DNA of 64,000 nucleotides from VAYN01 sp963702075 (lineage in GTDB: Bacteria > Actinomycetota > Thermoleophilia > Solirubrobacterales > 70-9). How positions within the stretch are numbered: position 1 is the first letter of the stretch; each line of letters opens with the position of its first letter. The DNA is taken from assembly GCA_963702075.1 (NCBI GenBank), contig OY969703.1:1240001-1304000 (forward strand), written 5' to 3'. Positions 34,901-42,241 of this stretch are shown piece after piece. A program made the position numbers and the translations under genes. The notes beneath the pieces are model-generated. The model worked only from the letters and a program-made list of their open reading frames with translations, was not told where the DNA came from and ran no database searches.

Positions 34901-37900
34901 CACCGTTCCGTTGCCCACCCCACTCTTCGTCACGCTCAGCTGATGTTGCTGCAGGACGAATTCAGCGCCGACCGACTTGGCGGCGGTCATCGAGACTTCG
35001 CAGGCGCCAGTGCCGGTGCAGGCCCCGCTCCACCCTTTGAATTCCGATCCCGCCGCCGGTGAGGGCGAGAGGGTGACTTTCGTCCCTTGTTCATAGCTCT
35101 CTTCGCAATCGGACCCGCAGCTGATCCCCGCGGGCGAGCTCGTCACGATGCCGCTGCCGTTCCCCGTGGTCGAGACGTTGAGGGCGAATTTCGGCACCGG
35201 GGCAAATTCGGCCCCGACCGATTTCGCCGACGACATCGCGACTTTGCAGCTTCCGGGCCCCGAGCAGGCTCCGCTCCAGCCGGCGAAGAAAGAGCCAGCG
35301 GCGGGCGTCGCCGACAGCGTGACTTCGGTGCCGTGGTCGAAGGACGCGCTGCAGCTCGCCCCGCAGTTGATCCCCGCTGGGGAGCTGGTCACGACGCCCG
35401 AGCCGGTGCCTGACTTGGTGACGCTCAGCTGGTGAAGTTCCAGGGCGAACTGGGCGCTGACTTCCTTCGCCGCCGACATCGTGACCACGCAGCTGCCCGT
35501 CCCCACACAAGCCCCGCTCCAGCCCTTGAATTCCGATCCGGCGCCCGGGGCGGGGGTGAGGGTGACGCTGGTGCCCTGTTCATAGGCTTGTTCGCAATCG
35601 GCGGGGCAGCTGATCCCCGTTGGAGAGCTCGTCACCGAACCGGGGCCGTTGCCGGAGGTGGAGACGGAAAGGGCGAATTTCGGCACCGGGGCAAATTCGG
35701 CCCCGACCGATTTCGCCGACGACATCGAGACTTTGCAGGACCCGGCCCCCGAGCAGGCGCCGCTCCAGCCGGCGAAGAAAGAGCCAGCGGCGGGCGTCGC
35801 CGAGAGCGTGACTTCGGTCCCGTGGTCGAAGGACGCAGAACAGGTCGCCCCGCAGTTGATCCCCGCCGGGGAGCTGGTCACCGTTCCGTTGCCCACCCCA
35901 CTCTTCGTCACGCTCAGCTGATGTTGCTGCAGGACGAATTCAGCGCCGACCGACTTGGCGGCGGTCATCGAGACTTCGCAGGCGCCAGTGCCGGTGCAGG
36001 CCCCGCTCCACCCTTTGAATTCCGATCCCGCCGCCGGTGAGGGCGAGAGGGTGACTTTCGTCCCTTGTTCATAGCTCTCTTCGCAATCGGACCCGCAGCT
36101 GATCCCCGCGGGCGAGCTGGTCACGGTGCCGCTGCCGTTGCCCGTGGTCGAGACGTTGAGGGCGAATTTCGGCACCGGGGCAAATTCGGCCCCCACCGAC
36201 TTCGCGGCGCTCATCGCGACTTTGCAGCTGCCAGTCCCCACACAAGCCCCGCTCCAGCCCTTGAATTCCGAGCCCGCAGCCGGGCTGGCCGAGAGCGTGA
36301 CTTCGGTCCCGTGGTCGAAGCTCGCAGAACAGGTCGCCCCGCAGTTGATCCCGGCGGGCGCGCTGGTCACCGTTCCGTTGCCGGCCCCACTCTTCGTCAC
36401 GCTCAGCTGATGGCGCTGCAGGACGAATTCAGCCCCGACCGACTTGGCGGCCGACATCGTCACTTCGCAGGTACCCGTCCCGACGCAGGCGCCGCTCCAC
36501 CCTTTGAATTCCGAGCCGGCGGCCGGGCTGGCCGAGAGCGTGACTTCGGTCCCGTGGTCGAAGCTCGCAGAACAGGTCGCCCCGCAGGTGATACCCGCAG
36601 GAGCGCTGGTCACCGTGCCGCTGCCGGAACCCGACTTGGTCAACGTCAGTTGATGGCGCTGCAAGGCGAATTCGGCGCCCACGGATTTGGCGGCGGTCAT
36701 CGAGACTTCGCAGGCGCCAGTGCCGGTGCAGGCGCCGCTCCACCCTTTGAATTCAGAGCCGGCGCCCGAGGCGGGGGTGAGGGTGACTTTGGTCCCTTGT
36801 TCATAAGAGCCTTCGCAGTCGCTTGGGCATTCGACCCCCGACGGGGAGCTAGTCACGGTGCCGCTGCCGTTGCCCGTGGTCGAGACGCCGAGGGCGAATT
36901 TCGGCACCGGGGCAAATTCAGCCCCCACCGACTTCGCGGCGCTCATCGCGACTTTGCAGCTGCCAGTCCCCACACAAGCCCCGCTCCAGCCCTTGAATTC
37001 CGAGCCCGCAGCCGGGCTGGCCGAGAGCGTGACTTCGGTCCCGTGGTCGAAGGACGCGCTGCAGCTCGCCCCGCAGTTGATCCCCGCTGGGGAGCTGGTC
37101 ACGACGCCCGAGCCGGTGCCTGACTTGGTGACGCTCAGCTGGTGAAGTTCCAGGGCGAACTGGGCGCTGACTTCCTTCGCCGCCGACATCGTGACCACGC
37201 AGCTGCCCGTCCCCACACAAGCCCCGCTCCAGCCCTTGAATTCAGACCCGGCGCCCGAGGCGGGGGTGAGGGTGACTTTGGTCCCTTGTTCATAAGAGCC
37301 TTCGCAGTCGCTTGGGCATTCGACCCCCGACGGGGAGCTAGTCACGGTGCCGCTGCCGTTCCCCGTGGTCGAGACGCCGAGGGCGAATTTCGGCACCGGG
37401 GCAAATTCAGCCCCGACCGACTTCGCGGCGCTCATCGCGACTTTGCAGCTGCCAGTCCCCACACAAGCCCCGCTCCAGCCCTTGAATTCCGAGCCCGCAG
37501 CCGGGCTGGCCGAGAGCGTGACTTCGGTCCCGTGGTCGAAGGACGCGCTGCAGCTCGCCCCGCAGGTGATCCCGGCCGGGGAGCTGGTCACCGTGCCCGA
37601 GCCGGTGCCTGACTTGGTGACGCTCAGCTGGTGGCGCTGCAGGGCGAATTCGGCCCCGACGGATTTGACTGAGCCCAGCGTCACTTCGCAGCTCCCGCTG
37701 CCGGCGCAGGCGCCGCTCCAGCCTTTGAATTCGGATCCGACCGCAGGGGTGGGGGTAAGGGTCACCTTGGTCCCCTGGGTGTACGAGCCTTCGCAGTCGG
37801 ACGGGCATTCGATCCCCGCGGGGGAGCTCGTCACCGTGCCCGAGCCATTGCCGGAGACGGAGACCGTGAGGGTGAACTTCGGGGGAGCGGCGACCGTCAC

Positions 37901-39121
37901 GGTCACCGAATCCGCCGCGCTGCTCGCTTCCGAGCTTTTGACGACCAGCGAGAAGGTCAGCGTGGCCGGCCCGGTCGGGGCGGTGAAAGTCGGTTTGACT
38001 GCGTGCGCGTTGGAGAGGGTGACGGCCGGGCCCGCGGTCTGCGTCCATTCGTAGCTGAGGGAATGGCCGAGGGGGTCGGAGCTTTCCGAACCGTCCAGCG
38101 TCACCTGAGCCTGGCTGGCCACCGATTGCGGCGAGCCGGCGTTCGCGCCTGGGACTCCCCGCTGGGTGACCACGTACTGGCGCTTCAGCCAGTTCCAATA
38201 TTCCGAGTAGAACGGCGATTCGCAGGCGGCCTGGCTGGCGCAGGCTTCGTTGGAATCGTGGACGGCGTAGGCGTAGTAGGCGTTGAGCTTTTTGCCCAGC
38301 GCCGGTTCGAAGACGTTCTGGGCCTGGTTCTTGCTTTCGTAGTCCATGTAGGAGCGCAGTACGTGCTCGCGCTGGTAGGAGGCCTCGGCCAGGTGGACGA
38401 ACCGGGCGACGGCGATGTGGTCGCCGTGGTCGCCGCCGCCGAATTCGGCGCTGAAGTTCTGGGTGCCGATCACGTCCGGTTCGAATTCTTCGATCAGGGC
38501 TTCGAGCGTCGTCAGCAGGCCTCCGTAGGTGTAGGTGGCCGACCCGTCGATGGCGTTGATCGAGCTGATCGGGCTCAGGCTCGCCGGCTGCGGGTTCTGG
38601 CTGCGCCAGAGCCTCGGGACGCTCTGGTTGCCGTTGACGGCGTAACCCGTCCCGGCGCCGCCGCCGCCATCCGGCAGGCGCAGGTTGACCTGACTGACCT
38701 GGGGGTGGGCGGTCAAGGTGGCGAGGTGGATGGTGTGTCCCGCGACGCTGGGGGTCGAGTTCGTCCAGGAGTTGGCGACGCCGGCCATCTGCGCGTAGGC
38801 CGCGCGCGGCCCCAGTTCGCGCTCGCGCCAGTACGTTTCGCCTTTCCCGGCATCGCCCGCGGTGACGTAAACGGTGCGGACGCAATCGCCCGCCGCGATC
38901 GCTTCCAAGACCGCGGGGTTCTGGAAGATCAGGTCGTCGTCCTCGTGGGCGACGACCGTCAGCCGCTTATGGACGCAGGACGGGCTGTCGCCTGCCGCTG
39001 CCCCGGGCAGCCAAGCAAGCAGGAACAGGATGGCCAGCAACGTGGCCCCGGCAAGCGGGAGATTGCGGAGACGAAAGAGCAAGGGACGAGGAGGGGACGA
39101 GACTGGAGATGCAGGCGTCAC
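31901..39121 (-). CDS. Giant secreted PIG-L-type deacetylase with 23 B-repeats
   Basis: A 2406-residue exported protein. A signal helix (~20-43) is followed by a PIG-L/LmbE-type N-acetylglucosaminyl deacetylase domain (~50-335), with HEDDD at 59-63 where the family has HPDDE, and HGDH later as the second metal motif. A PKD/K319L-like domain follows (~335-415). By my count, 23 repeats of ~81 residues follow, each resembling InlB B-repeats (GSGTVTSSPAGI.C...C, then GSEFKGWSGAC.G.GSC, then SVGAEF), each with four cysteines; the last three are divergent. A Pro-rich stretch and a ~90-residue beta domain end the chain. GTG start; no signal is lost by it. The repeats probably form a long disulfide-stiffened stalk. 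The DNA shows near-identical 489-bp tandem units within it. Confidence 0.9.
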   Translation of the reverse strand: MTPASPVSSPPRPLLFRLRNLPLAGATLLAILFLLAWLPGAAAGDSPSCVHKRLTVVAHEDDDLIFQNPAVLEAIAAGDCVRTVYVTAGDAGKGETYWRERELGPRAAYAQMAGVANSWTNSTPSVAGHTIHLATLTAHPQVSQVNLRLPDGGGGAGTGYAVNGNQSVPRLWRSQNPQPASLSPISSINAIDGSATYTYGGLLTTLEALIEEFEPDVIGTQNFSAEFGGGDHGDHIAVARFVHLAEASYQREHVLRSYMDYESKNQAQNVFEPALGKKLNAYYAYAVHDSNEACASQAACESPFYSEYWNWLKRQYVVTQRGVPGANAGSPQSVASQAQVTLDGSESSDPLGHSLSYEWTQTAGPAVTLSNAHAVKPTFTAPTGPATLTFSLVVKSSEASSAADSVTVTVAAPPKFTLTVSVSGNGSGTVTSSPAGIECPSDCEGSYTQGTKVTLTPTPAVGSEFKGWSGACAGSGSCEVTLGSVKSVGAEFALQRHQLSVTKSGTGSGTVTSSPAGITCGASCSASFDHGTEVTLSASPAAGSEFKGWSGACVGTGSCKVAMSAAKSVGAEFAPVPKFALGVSTTGNGSGTVTSSPSGVECPSDCEGSYEQGTKVTLTPASGAGSEFKGWSGACVGTGSCVVTMSAAKEVSAQFALELHQLSVTKSGTGSGVVTSSPAGINCGASCSASFDHGTEVTLSASPAAGSEFKGWSGACVGTGSCKVAMSAAKSVGAEFAPVPKFALGVSTTGNGSGTVTSSPSGVECPSDCEGSYEQGTKVTLTPASGAGSEFKGWSGACTGTGACEVSMTAAKSVGAEFALQRHQLTLTKSGSGSGTVTSAPAGITCGATCSASFDHGTEVTLSASPAAGSEFKGWSGACVGTGTCEVTMSAAKSVGAEFVLQRHQLSVTKSGAGNGTVTSAPAGINCGATCSASFDHGTEVTLSASPAAGSEFKGWSGACVGTGSCKVAMSAAKSVGAEFAPVPKFALNVSTTGNGSGTVTSSPAGISCGSDCEESYEQGTKVTLSPSPAAGSEFKGWSGACTGTGACEVSMTAAKSVGAEFVLQQHQLSVTKSGVGNGTVTSSPAGINCGATCSASFDHGTEVTLSATPAAGSFFAGWSGACSGAGSCKVSMSSAKSVGAEFAPVPKFALSVSTSGNGPGSVTSSPTGISCPADCEQAYEQGTSVTLTPAPGAGSEFKGWSGACVGTGSCVVTMSAAKEVSAQFALELHQLSVTKSGTGSGVVTSSPAGINCGASCSASFDHGTEVTLSATPAAGSFFAGWSGACSGPGSCKVAMSSAKSVGAEFAPVPKFALNVSTTGNGSGIVTSSPAGISCGSDCEESYEQGTKVTLSPSPAAGSEFKGWSGACTGTGACEVSMTAAKSVGAEFVLQQHQLSVTKSGVGNGTVTSSPAGINCGATCSASFDHGTEVTLSATPAAGSFFAGWSGACSGAGSCKVSMSSAKSVGAEFAPVPKFALNVSTTGNGSGIVTSSPAGISCGSDCEESYEQGTKVTLSPSPAAGSEFKGWSGACTGTGACEVSMTAAKSVGAEFVLQQHQLSVTKSGVGNGTVTSSPAGINCGATCSASFDHGTEVTLSATPAAGSFFAGWSGACSGAGSCKVSMSSAKSVGAEFAPVPKFALNVSTTGNGSGIVTSSPAGISCGSDCEESYEQGTKVTLSPSPAAGSEFKGWSGACVGTGTCEVTMSTAKSVGAEFALQRHQLTVTKSGSGSGTVTSAPAGINCGATCSASFDHGTEVTLSANPTAGSEFKGWSGSCTGTGSCKVSMSAAKSVGAEFAPVPKFALSVSTTGNGSGSVTSSPTGINCPADCEQAYEQGTSVTLTPAPGAGSEFKGWSGACVGTGSCVVTMSAAKEVSAQFALELHQLSVTKSGTGSGVVTSSPAGINCGASCSASFDHGTEVTLSANPAAGSTFIGWSGAGCSGTGNCVVSMSAAKEISAQFALETHPLTVTKSGTGSGVVTSSPAGINCGATCSASFDHGTEVTLSASPAAGSEFKGWTGACAGTGACEVTMSTAKSVGAEFALQRHQLTVTKAGAGNGTVTSAPAGISCGATCAASFDHGSAIKLTAAPAAESEPVVWTGCDQVNGADECELTMGADEEVTATFTLINHNPLTVTKIGSGTGTVTSSLAGIDCGAGCTAEYLEGTVVSLTGAAGAGSKDVLWETCPGTVNASNQCEVTMSQARNVTARFDLEQHALVVTTGGTGSGTVLSSPSRINCGSECVATFNHGAIVTLVAAASTGETVSWSGCDEVRDGKCTVAMDADRQVAATFAHPPAPPAPSPTPSPGPLPEPPEPPPVPQSPNTKLLKAQITQGTVKFAFEARGTATKFRCAIAKIGQKLRYKHCTSPVTFRRLEPGRYVFKVKAVGPGGADPKPITRHFRIASPVAS
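34080..35238. repeat. 489-bp tandem duplication within the B-repeat gene
   Basis: The sequence from about 34080 recurs with an offset of 489 bases at about 34569 and again at 35058; I see no difference until about 35239. A further copy of most of the unit begins near 35690. The unit equals 163 codons, that is two B-repeats, so copy-number change keeps the frame. Such identity at the DNA level suggests recent duplication or ongoing gene conversion. Confidence 0.88.
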
Positions 39122-39247
39122 CCCCGGATTGTGCCGGACAAGTAACTAAAAGGTGCTCAATCAATCGTCCTAGACGGATGTTGGGACCCTGCAGCCTGTG
39201 GTCAGCTGCTTGAAGGACGGACGGCGCCGAGCCGCTGGGGCGCCGGG

Positions 39248-39493
39248 TTAGGAGAGCTCGGTGCCGTCGTAGAGCTTCTTGACGTGCACGCTGCCCGGAG
39301 GGGCGGCTTCGATGCAGAGCTTGCAGAGGACGCACTCGTCGCAGTTCTCGGCGACGACCGTGACGGTGCCGCCGGCGTCCTTGAAGATGTCGACGGGGCA
39401 GACTTCTTCGAGCTTGGCGGCGAGGGCGGGATCGTTCTTGACGGAGTCCTCGACCTCGACGTCGATGAAGACCTTATTCAGAGTCTCGGCCAT
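39248..39493 (-). CDS. Small ferredoxin-like iron-sulfur protein
   Basis: An 81-residue acidic protein with five or more cysteines: VCPVDIF (~31-37) and CDECVLCKLC (51-60). This resembles the FixX/ferredoxin-like layout, so it probably carries one Fe-S cluster and passes electrons. Its ATG overlaps the sucD stop (TGATG at 39491-39495). Placement directly after sucCD suggests a link with a ferredoxin-dependent 2-oxoacid step or with acyl-CoA oxidation through ETF; neither partner is in this window. Confidence 0.82.
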   Translation of the reverse strand: MAETLNKVFIDVEVEDSVKNDPALAAKLEEVCPVDIFKDAGGTVTVVAENCDECVLCKLCIEAAPPGSVHVKKLYDGTELS

Positions 39494-40410
39494 CAGGCGG
39501 TTGCTCCGATCTTTTCCTTGACGACGTCGGGGATCTCGTCGATGCGCTCGACGACGCGGATGCCGGCGGCTTCGAGGCGGGCGATCTTCTCGGTCGCGGT
39601 GTCCTCTTTGCCCTCGACGATCGTGCCGGCGTGGCCGAACGACATGCCTTTCATCTCCTCGTCGTCCATGAATTTGCCGGCCATGAAGGCGACGATCGGG
39701 AGGCGGGAGTTGTTGTCCTTGACCCATTCGGCGAGCTGGGCCTCCATGCGGCCGCCGGGCTCGGTGTAGATGACGATCGCCTCGGTCTGCTCGTCGGCCT
39801 CGAAGTAGGGCATCAGCTCGGCATAGGTGGAGCCGATGATCGCGTCGCCGCCGATCGAGACGGCGGTGGAGACGCCGAGGCCGGCGGCGGTCAGCGAGGA
39901 GGAGATCTCGGTGGTCATCCCGCCGGAGCGGCTCATCACGCCGACGCGGCCCGGCTGGTAGGCCTTCGCCGCGTCTTTGGCGGGGCCGCCGATGCCGCCC
40001 ATCTTGCAGACCTCGGGGACGATCAGGCCGAGGCAGTTGGGGCCGATGATCCGGGCGCCGCGCATCTCGGCGAGCTCGACCATCTCGGCGACGTCGCCGC
40101 GCGGGATCCGCTCGGTGACGATGACGATCAACTTGATCCCGTTCTCGATCGCCTCGAGCACGGCGTCCTTGGTGAAGGCGGGGGGGACGGTGACGACGGA
40201 GCCGTCGATCGGGCCGCCGTGGTGCTCGACCGCCTGGGCGACGGTGTCGAAGACCGGCACGCCGTGGACCTCGCGGCCCTTGCGGCCGGGGGTGACGCCG
40301 CCGACGACCTTGGAGCCGTAGTCGAGGCACTCGCGGGTGAGGTTGACCGCCTCGCGGCCGGTGATCCCCTGGACGATGAAGGTCGTGTCCTTATCGAGCA
40401 GGATGCTCAC
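39493..40410 (-). CDS. sucD: Succinate-CoA ligase alpha subunit
   Basis: A 305-residue CoA-binding and phosphohistidine subunit. It begins with the Rossmann-type CoA-binding domain (ILLDKDTTFIVQGITGREA), contains the GPNCLGLIVPE motif, and the catalytic His in SFGHAGTIVEG (~255). The usual length is ~290-300. It would interconvert succinyl-CoA and succinate with nucleotide phosphorylation, with the beta subunit encoded upstream. GTG start overlaps the beta-subunit stop (GTGA at 40407-40410). Confidence 0.93.
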   Translation of the reverse strand: MSILLDKDTTFIVQGITGREAVNLTRECLDYGSKVVGGVTPGRKGREVHGVPVFDTVAQAVEHHGGPIDGSVVTVPPAFTKDAVLEAIENGIKLIVIVTERIPRGDVAEMVELAEMRGARIIGPNCLGLIVPEVCKMGGIGGPAKDAAKAYQPGRVGVMSRSGGMTTEISSSLTAAGLGVSTAVSIGGDAIIGSTYAELMPYFEADEQTEAIVIYTEPGGRMEAQLAEWVKDNNSRLPIVAFMAGKFMDDEEMKGMSFGHAGTIVEGKEDTATEKIARLEAAGIRVVERIDEIPDVVKEKIGATA

Positions 40411-41624
40411 GCCGCCGCCCCTTGGATCTTGGCGACGGCGCGGCCGGCGGCCTCCCACATCGAGACCGAGCGGTCGCAGGACTCGACCCCGTACTTGTCG
40501 AGGATCTTGAAGCCCTCGTCCTCCCAGGCGCCGGGGATGCGGAAGATCGCGATCGTCTCGCCCGGGTCCTTGCCGAGCTCGAGGCAGGCCTTGATGACGC
40601 CGCGGGCGACGATGTCGACGCGGGTGTTGGAGACGATCGACATCATCACCGCGATCTTCTCGACGCCGTCCTTTTCAAGGACCTCCTTGGCGAGGCCGCA
40701 AGCCTTGGCGACCGACGGGTTGCCGCCGATCTCCGAGTAGTTGGCGGGCTGGCCGCCCTGGTTGCGGACCGCGTCGGTCAGCGTCAGCGAGCCGCCGCCG
40801 GCGCCGATCACGAGGCCGAGGTTGCCGGTGAAGCCGTGGTCCTTGCCCTGGATCACGCCGCGGTGGTCGGCGGCGTCGATCGCGCTGACGTTCTTCTCGA
40901 AGTCGGAGGGCTCGTAGGTCTCGCGGGTGTCGTCCTCGGCGATTCCGAGCTCCTTGCGCAGAAGCTTCTTCTGCCGGCCGACCGCCTCGTTCTCCATCTC
41001 CATGTGGGCGTCGAGGGCGACGAAGCTGCCGTCGGTCAGCTCGGCTAGCGGGTTGATCTCGGCGAGAGTCATGTCGTTGTCGCGGAAGAGGCGGGCGAGG
41101 CGGGCGAGGACCGGGGTCGCGCGGTTCAGCTGCGAGCCGGTGACGCCGGTCGCGGCGACGACCTGCTTGGCCTCGAAGTCGCCGATCGGGAGGAGGTTGG
41201 AGACATGGCCTTTGCCGACGTGGTCGGGGTGGGTCTCGGCGACCTCCTCGATGTCGATCCCGCCCATGTCGCTGAACAGCATCAGCGGCTTCTTCGCGGT
41301 GCCGTCCCAGACGACGCTGGCGTAGTACTCCTGTTTGACCTCGGCTTTGGGGTCGACGAGGACGCCGCGCGGCATGTGGCCGTTGATTTCCAGCTCGAGG
41401 ATCGCCTCGGCGTGCTCGGCGGCTTCCTCGGGCGTGTCGGCGAACTTGACGCCGCCGGCCTTCATCCGGCCGCCGCTCAGCACCTGGCTCTTGATCACGA
41501 CCGGCCCGCCGATTTCCTCGGCGACCTTGCGCGCTTCCTCAGCGCTCGTGCAGAAGCCGTACTTGGTGACGGGTATCCCCGCCAACTCGACGATCTTCCT
41601 GGCCTCGTACTCGTAGAACCGCAT
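40407..41624 (-). CDS. sucC: Succinate-CoA ligase beta subunit (ATP-grasp)
   Basis: A 405-residue ATP-grasp protein. The N-terminal segment RFYEYEARKIVELAGIPVTKYG corresponds to the NLHEYQAKELF start of SucC; VVIKSQVLSGGRMKAGGVKF is the nucleotide-binding loop; EINPLAEL carries the metal-binding Glu/Asn. The middle and C terminus are more divergent than in standard SucC (DFEKNVSAIDAADHRG, IGAGGGSLTLTDAV), so a related acyl- or citryl-CoA ligase cannot be ruled out. Operon with sucD and the ferredoxin-like gene. ATG at 41624; upstream open frame has no ribosome site. Confidence 0.85.
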   Translation of the reverse strand: MRFYEYEARKIVELAGIPVTKYGFCTSAEEARKVAEEIGGPVVIKSQVLSGGRMKAGGVKFADTPEEAAEHAEAILELEINGHMPRGVLVDPKAEVKQEYYASVVWDGTAKKPLMLFSDMGGIDIEEVAETHPDHVGKGHVSNLLPIGDFEAKQVVAATGVTGSQLNRATPVLARLARLFRDNDMTLAEINPLAELTDGSFVALDAHMEMENEAVGRQKKLLRKELGIAEDDTRETYEPSDFEKNVSAIDAADHRGVIQGKDHGFTGNLGLVIGAGGGSLTLTDAVRNQGGQPANYSEIGGNPSVAKACGLAKEVLEKDGVEKIAVMMSIVSNTRVDIVARGVIKACLELGKDPGETIAIFRIPGAWEDEGFKILDKYGVESCDRSVSMWEAAGRAVAKIQGAAA

Positions 41625-41772
41625 CGCGGCGCGGAACCCTATCCAAGGACCCCGGCAGGTCGTCGCCAGCCATCGAATCCCGTGGTTCCCTAGTCCGGTC
41701 ATGCACGACAGAGGAACCACGATTTAGAGCAGCGGCCCAAGATCCCACTCCTGAGCAACAGAGCGGCTTGGA

Positions 41773-41866
41773 GGAGGGCGGTCGTGTCCCTCCGGAGGAA
41801 TGTTCGGCGACATGCAATCTGGCTCCTGCGCGGCGAAGCCGCGCGGCATCGACACGACCGCCCTCC
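41773..41866. repeat. Multi-hairpin intergenic palindrome with 16-bp closing stem
   Basis: GGAGGGCGGTCGTGTC (41773-41788) and GACACGACCGCCCTCC (41851-41866) form a perfect closing stem. Inside it are three smaller elements: the palindrome CCTCCGGAGG (41789-41798), the hairpin ATGT-TCGGCG-ACAT (41800-41813) and the hairpin GCGCGGC-GAA-GCCGCGC (41828-41844). As RNA or single-stranded DNA this would make a multi-branched junction. It lies between the divergent sucC-like and DUF4333-like genes. No coding sequence is supported from 41625 to 41904. Confidence 0.8.
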
Positions 41867-41904
41867 CCGCCAACCGCGTCCCGCGCCCTTGCTTTACTGC
41901 CCGG

Positions 41905-42231
41905 GTGCTTCCCGTCTCCGCCGGGCGCAAGATCCGCCCCCGGTTCCTCGTTTTTCCTTTGCTGACGCTGGTTCTCGGCTCTGTGGTGCTGTGCGGATGC
42001 GGCACCGTGGTCGACCGCGAAAAGCTCCAGGACACGATTCAAGCGAGCCTCGAAAACTCGATTCATGAAAAGATTAAGAACGTCGAATGCCCTTCCGATG
42101 AGTCAGTTGACCCGGGCGCGACCTTTGAGTGCGACGTGATCTTTTCCGATGACAGGCGAGAAGTAGCGACTTTGGAAATCCGGAATACCGACGCCGACAT
42201 CTCGATGATCGGTCTCAAACCCAAGAATTAG
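41905..42231 (+). CDS. DUF4333-like lipoprotein
   Basis: A protein of about 108 residues with a basic start (GRKIRPRF), a hydrophobic helix (LVFPLLTLVLGSVVL) and a lipobox ending CGCG, so it is probably a lipoprotein. The outer part matches the DUF4333 pattern: LQDTIQASLENSIHEKIKNVECP, then a Cys-linked GATFECDVIFSDDRREVATLEI. Function unknown; common in actinobacteria. The start is uncertain: GTG at 41905 gives a tidy signal sequence, while an in-frame ATG at 41800 lies inside the palindrome. Only 10 bp separate it from pckG, so the two may be co-transcribed. Confidence 0.75.
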   Translation: MLPVSAGRKIRPRFLVFPLLTLVLGSVVLCGCGTVVDREKLQDTIQASLENSIHEKIKNVECPSDESVDPGATFECDVIFSDDRREVATLEIRNTDADISMIGLKPKN

Positions 42232-42241
42232 AGAGAGGCGA

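Noticed and set aside
32900..37870. CRISPR-like or satellite-like repeat array
   Set aside because: The repeats are coding, in frame, and spaced by 81-82 codons as protein domains; no short direct repeat with unique spacers is present.
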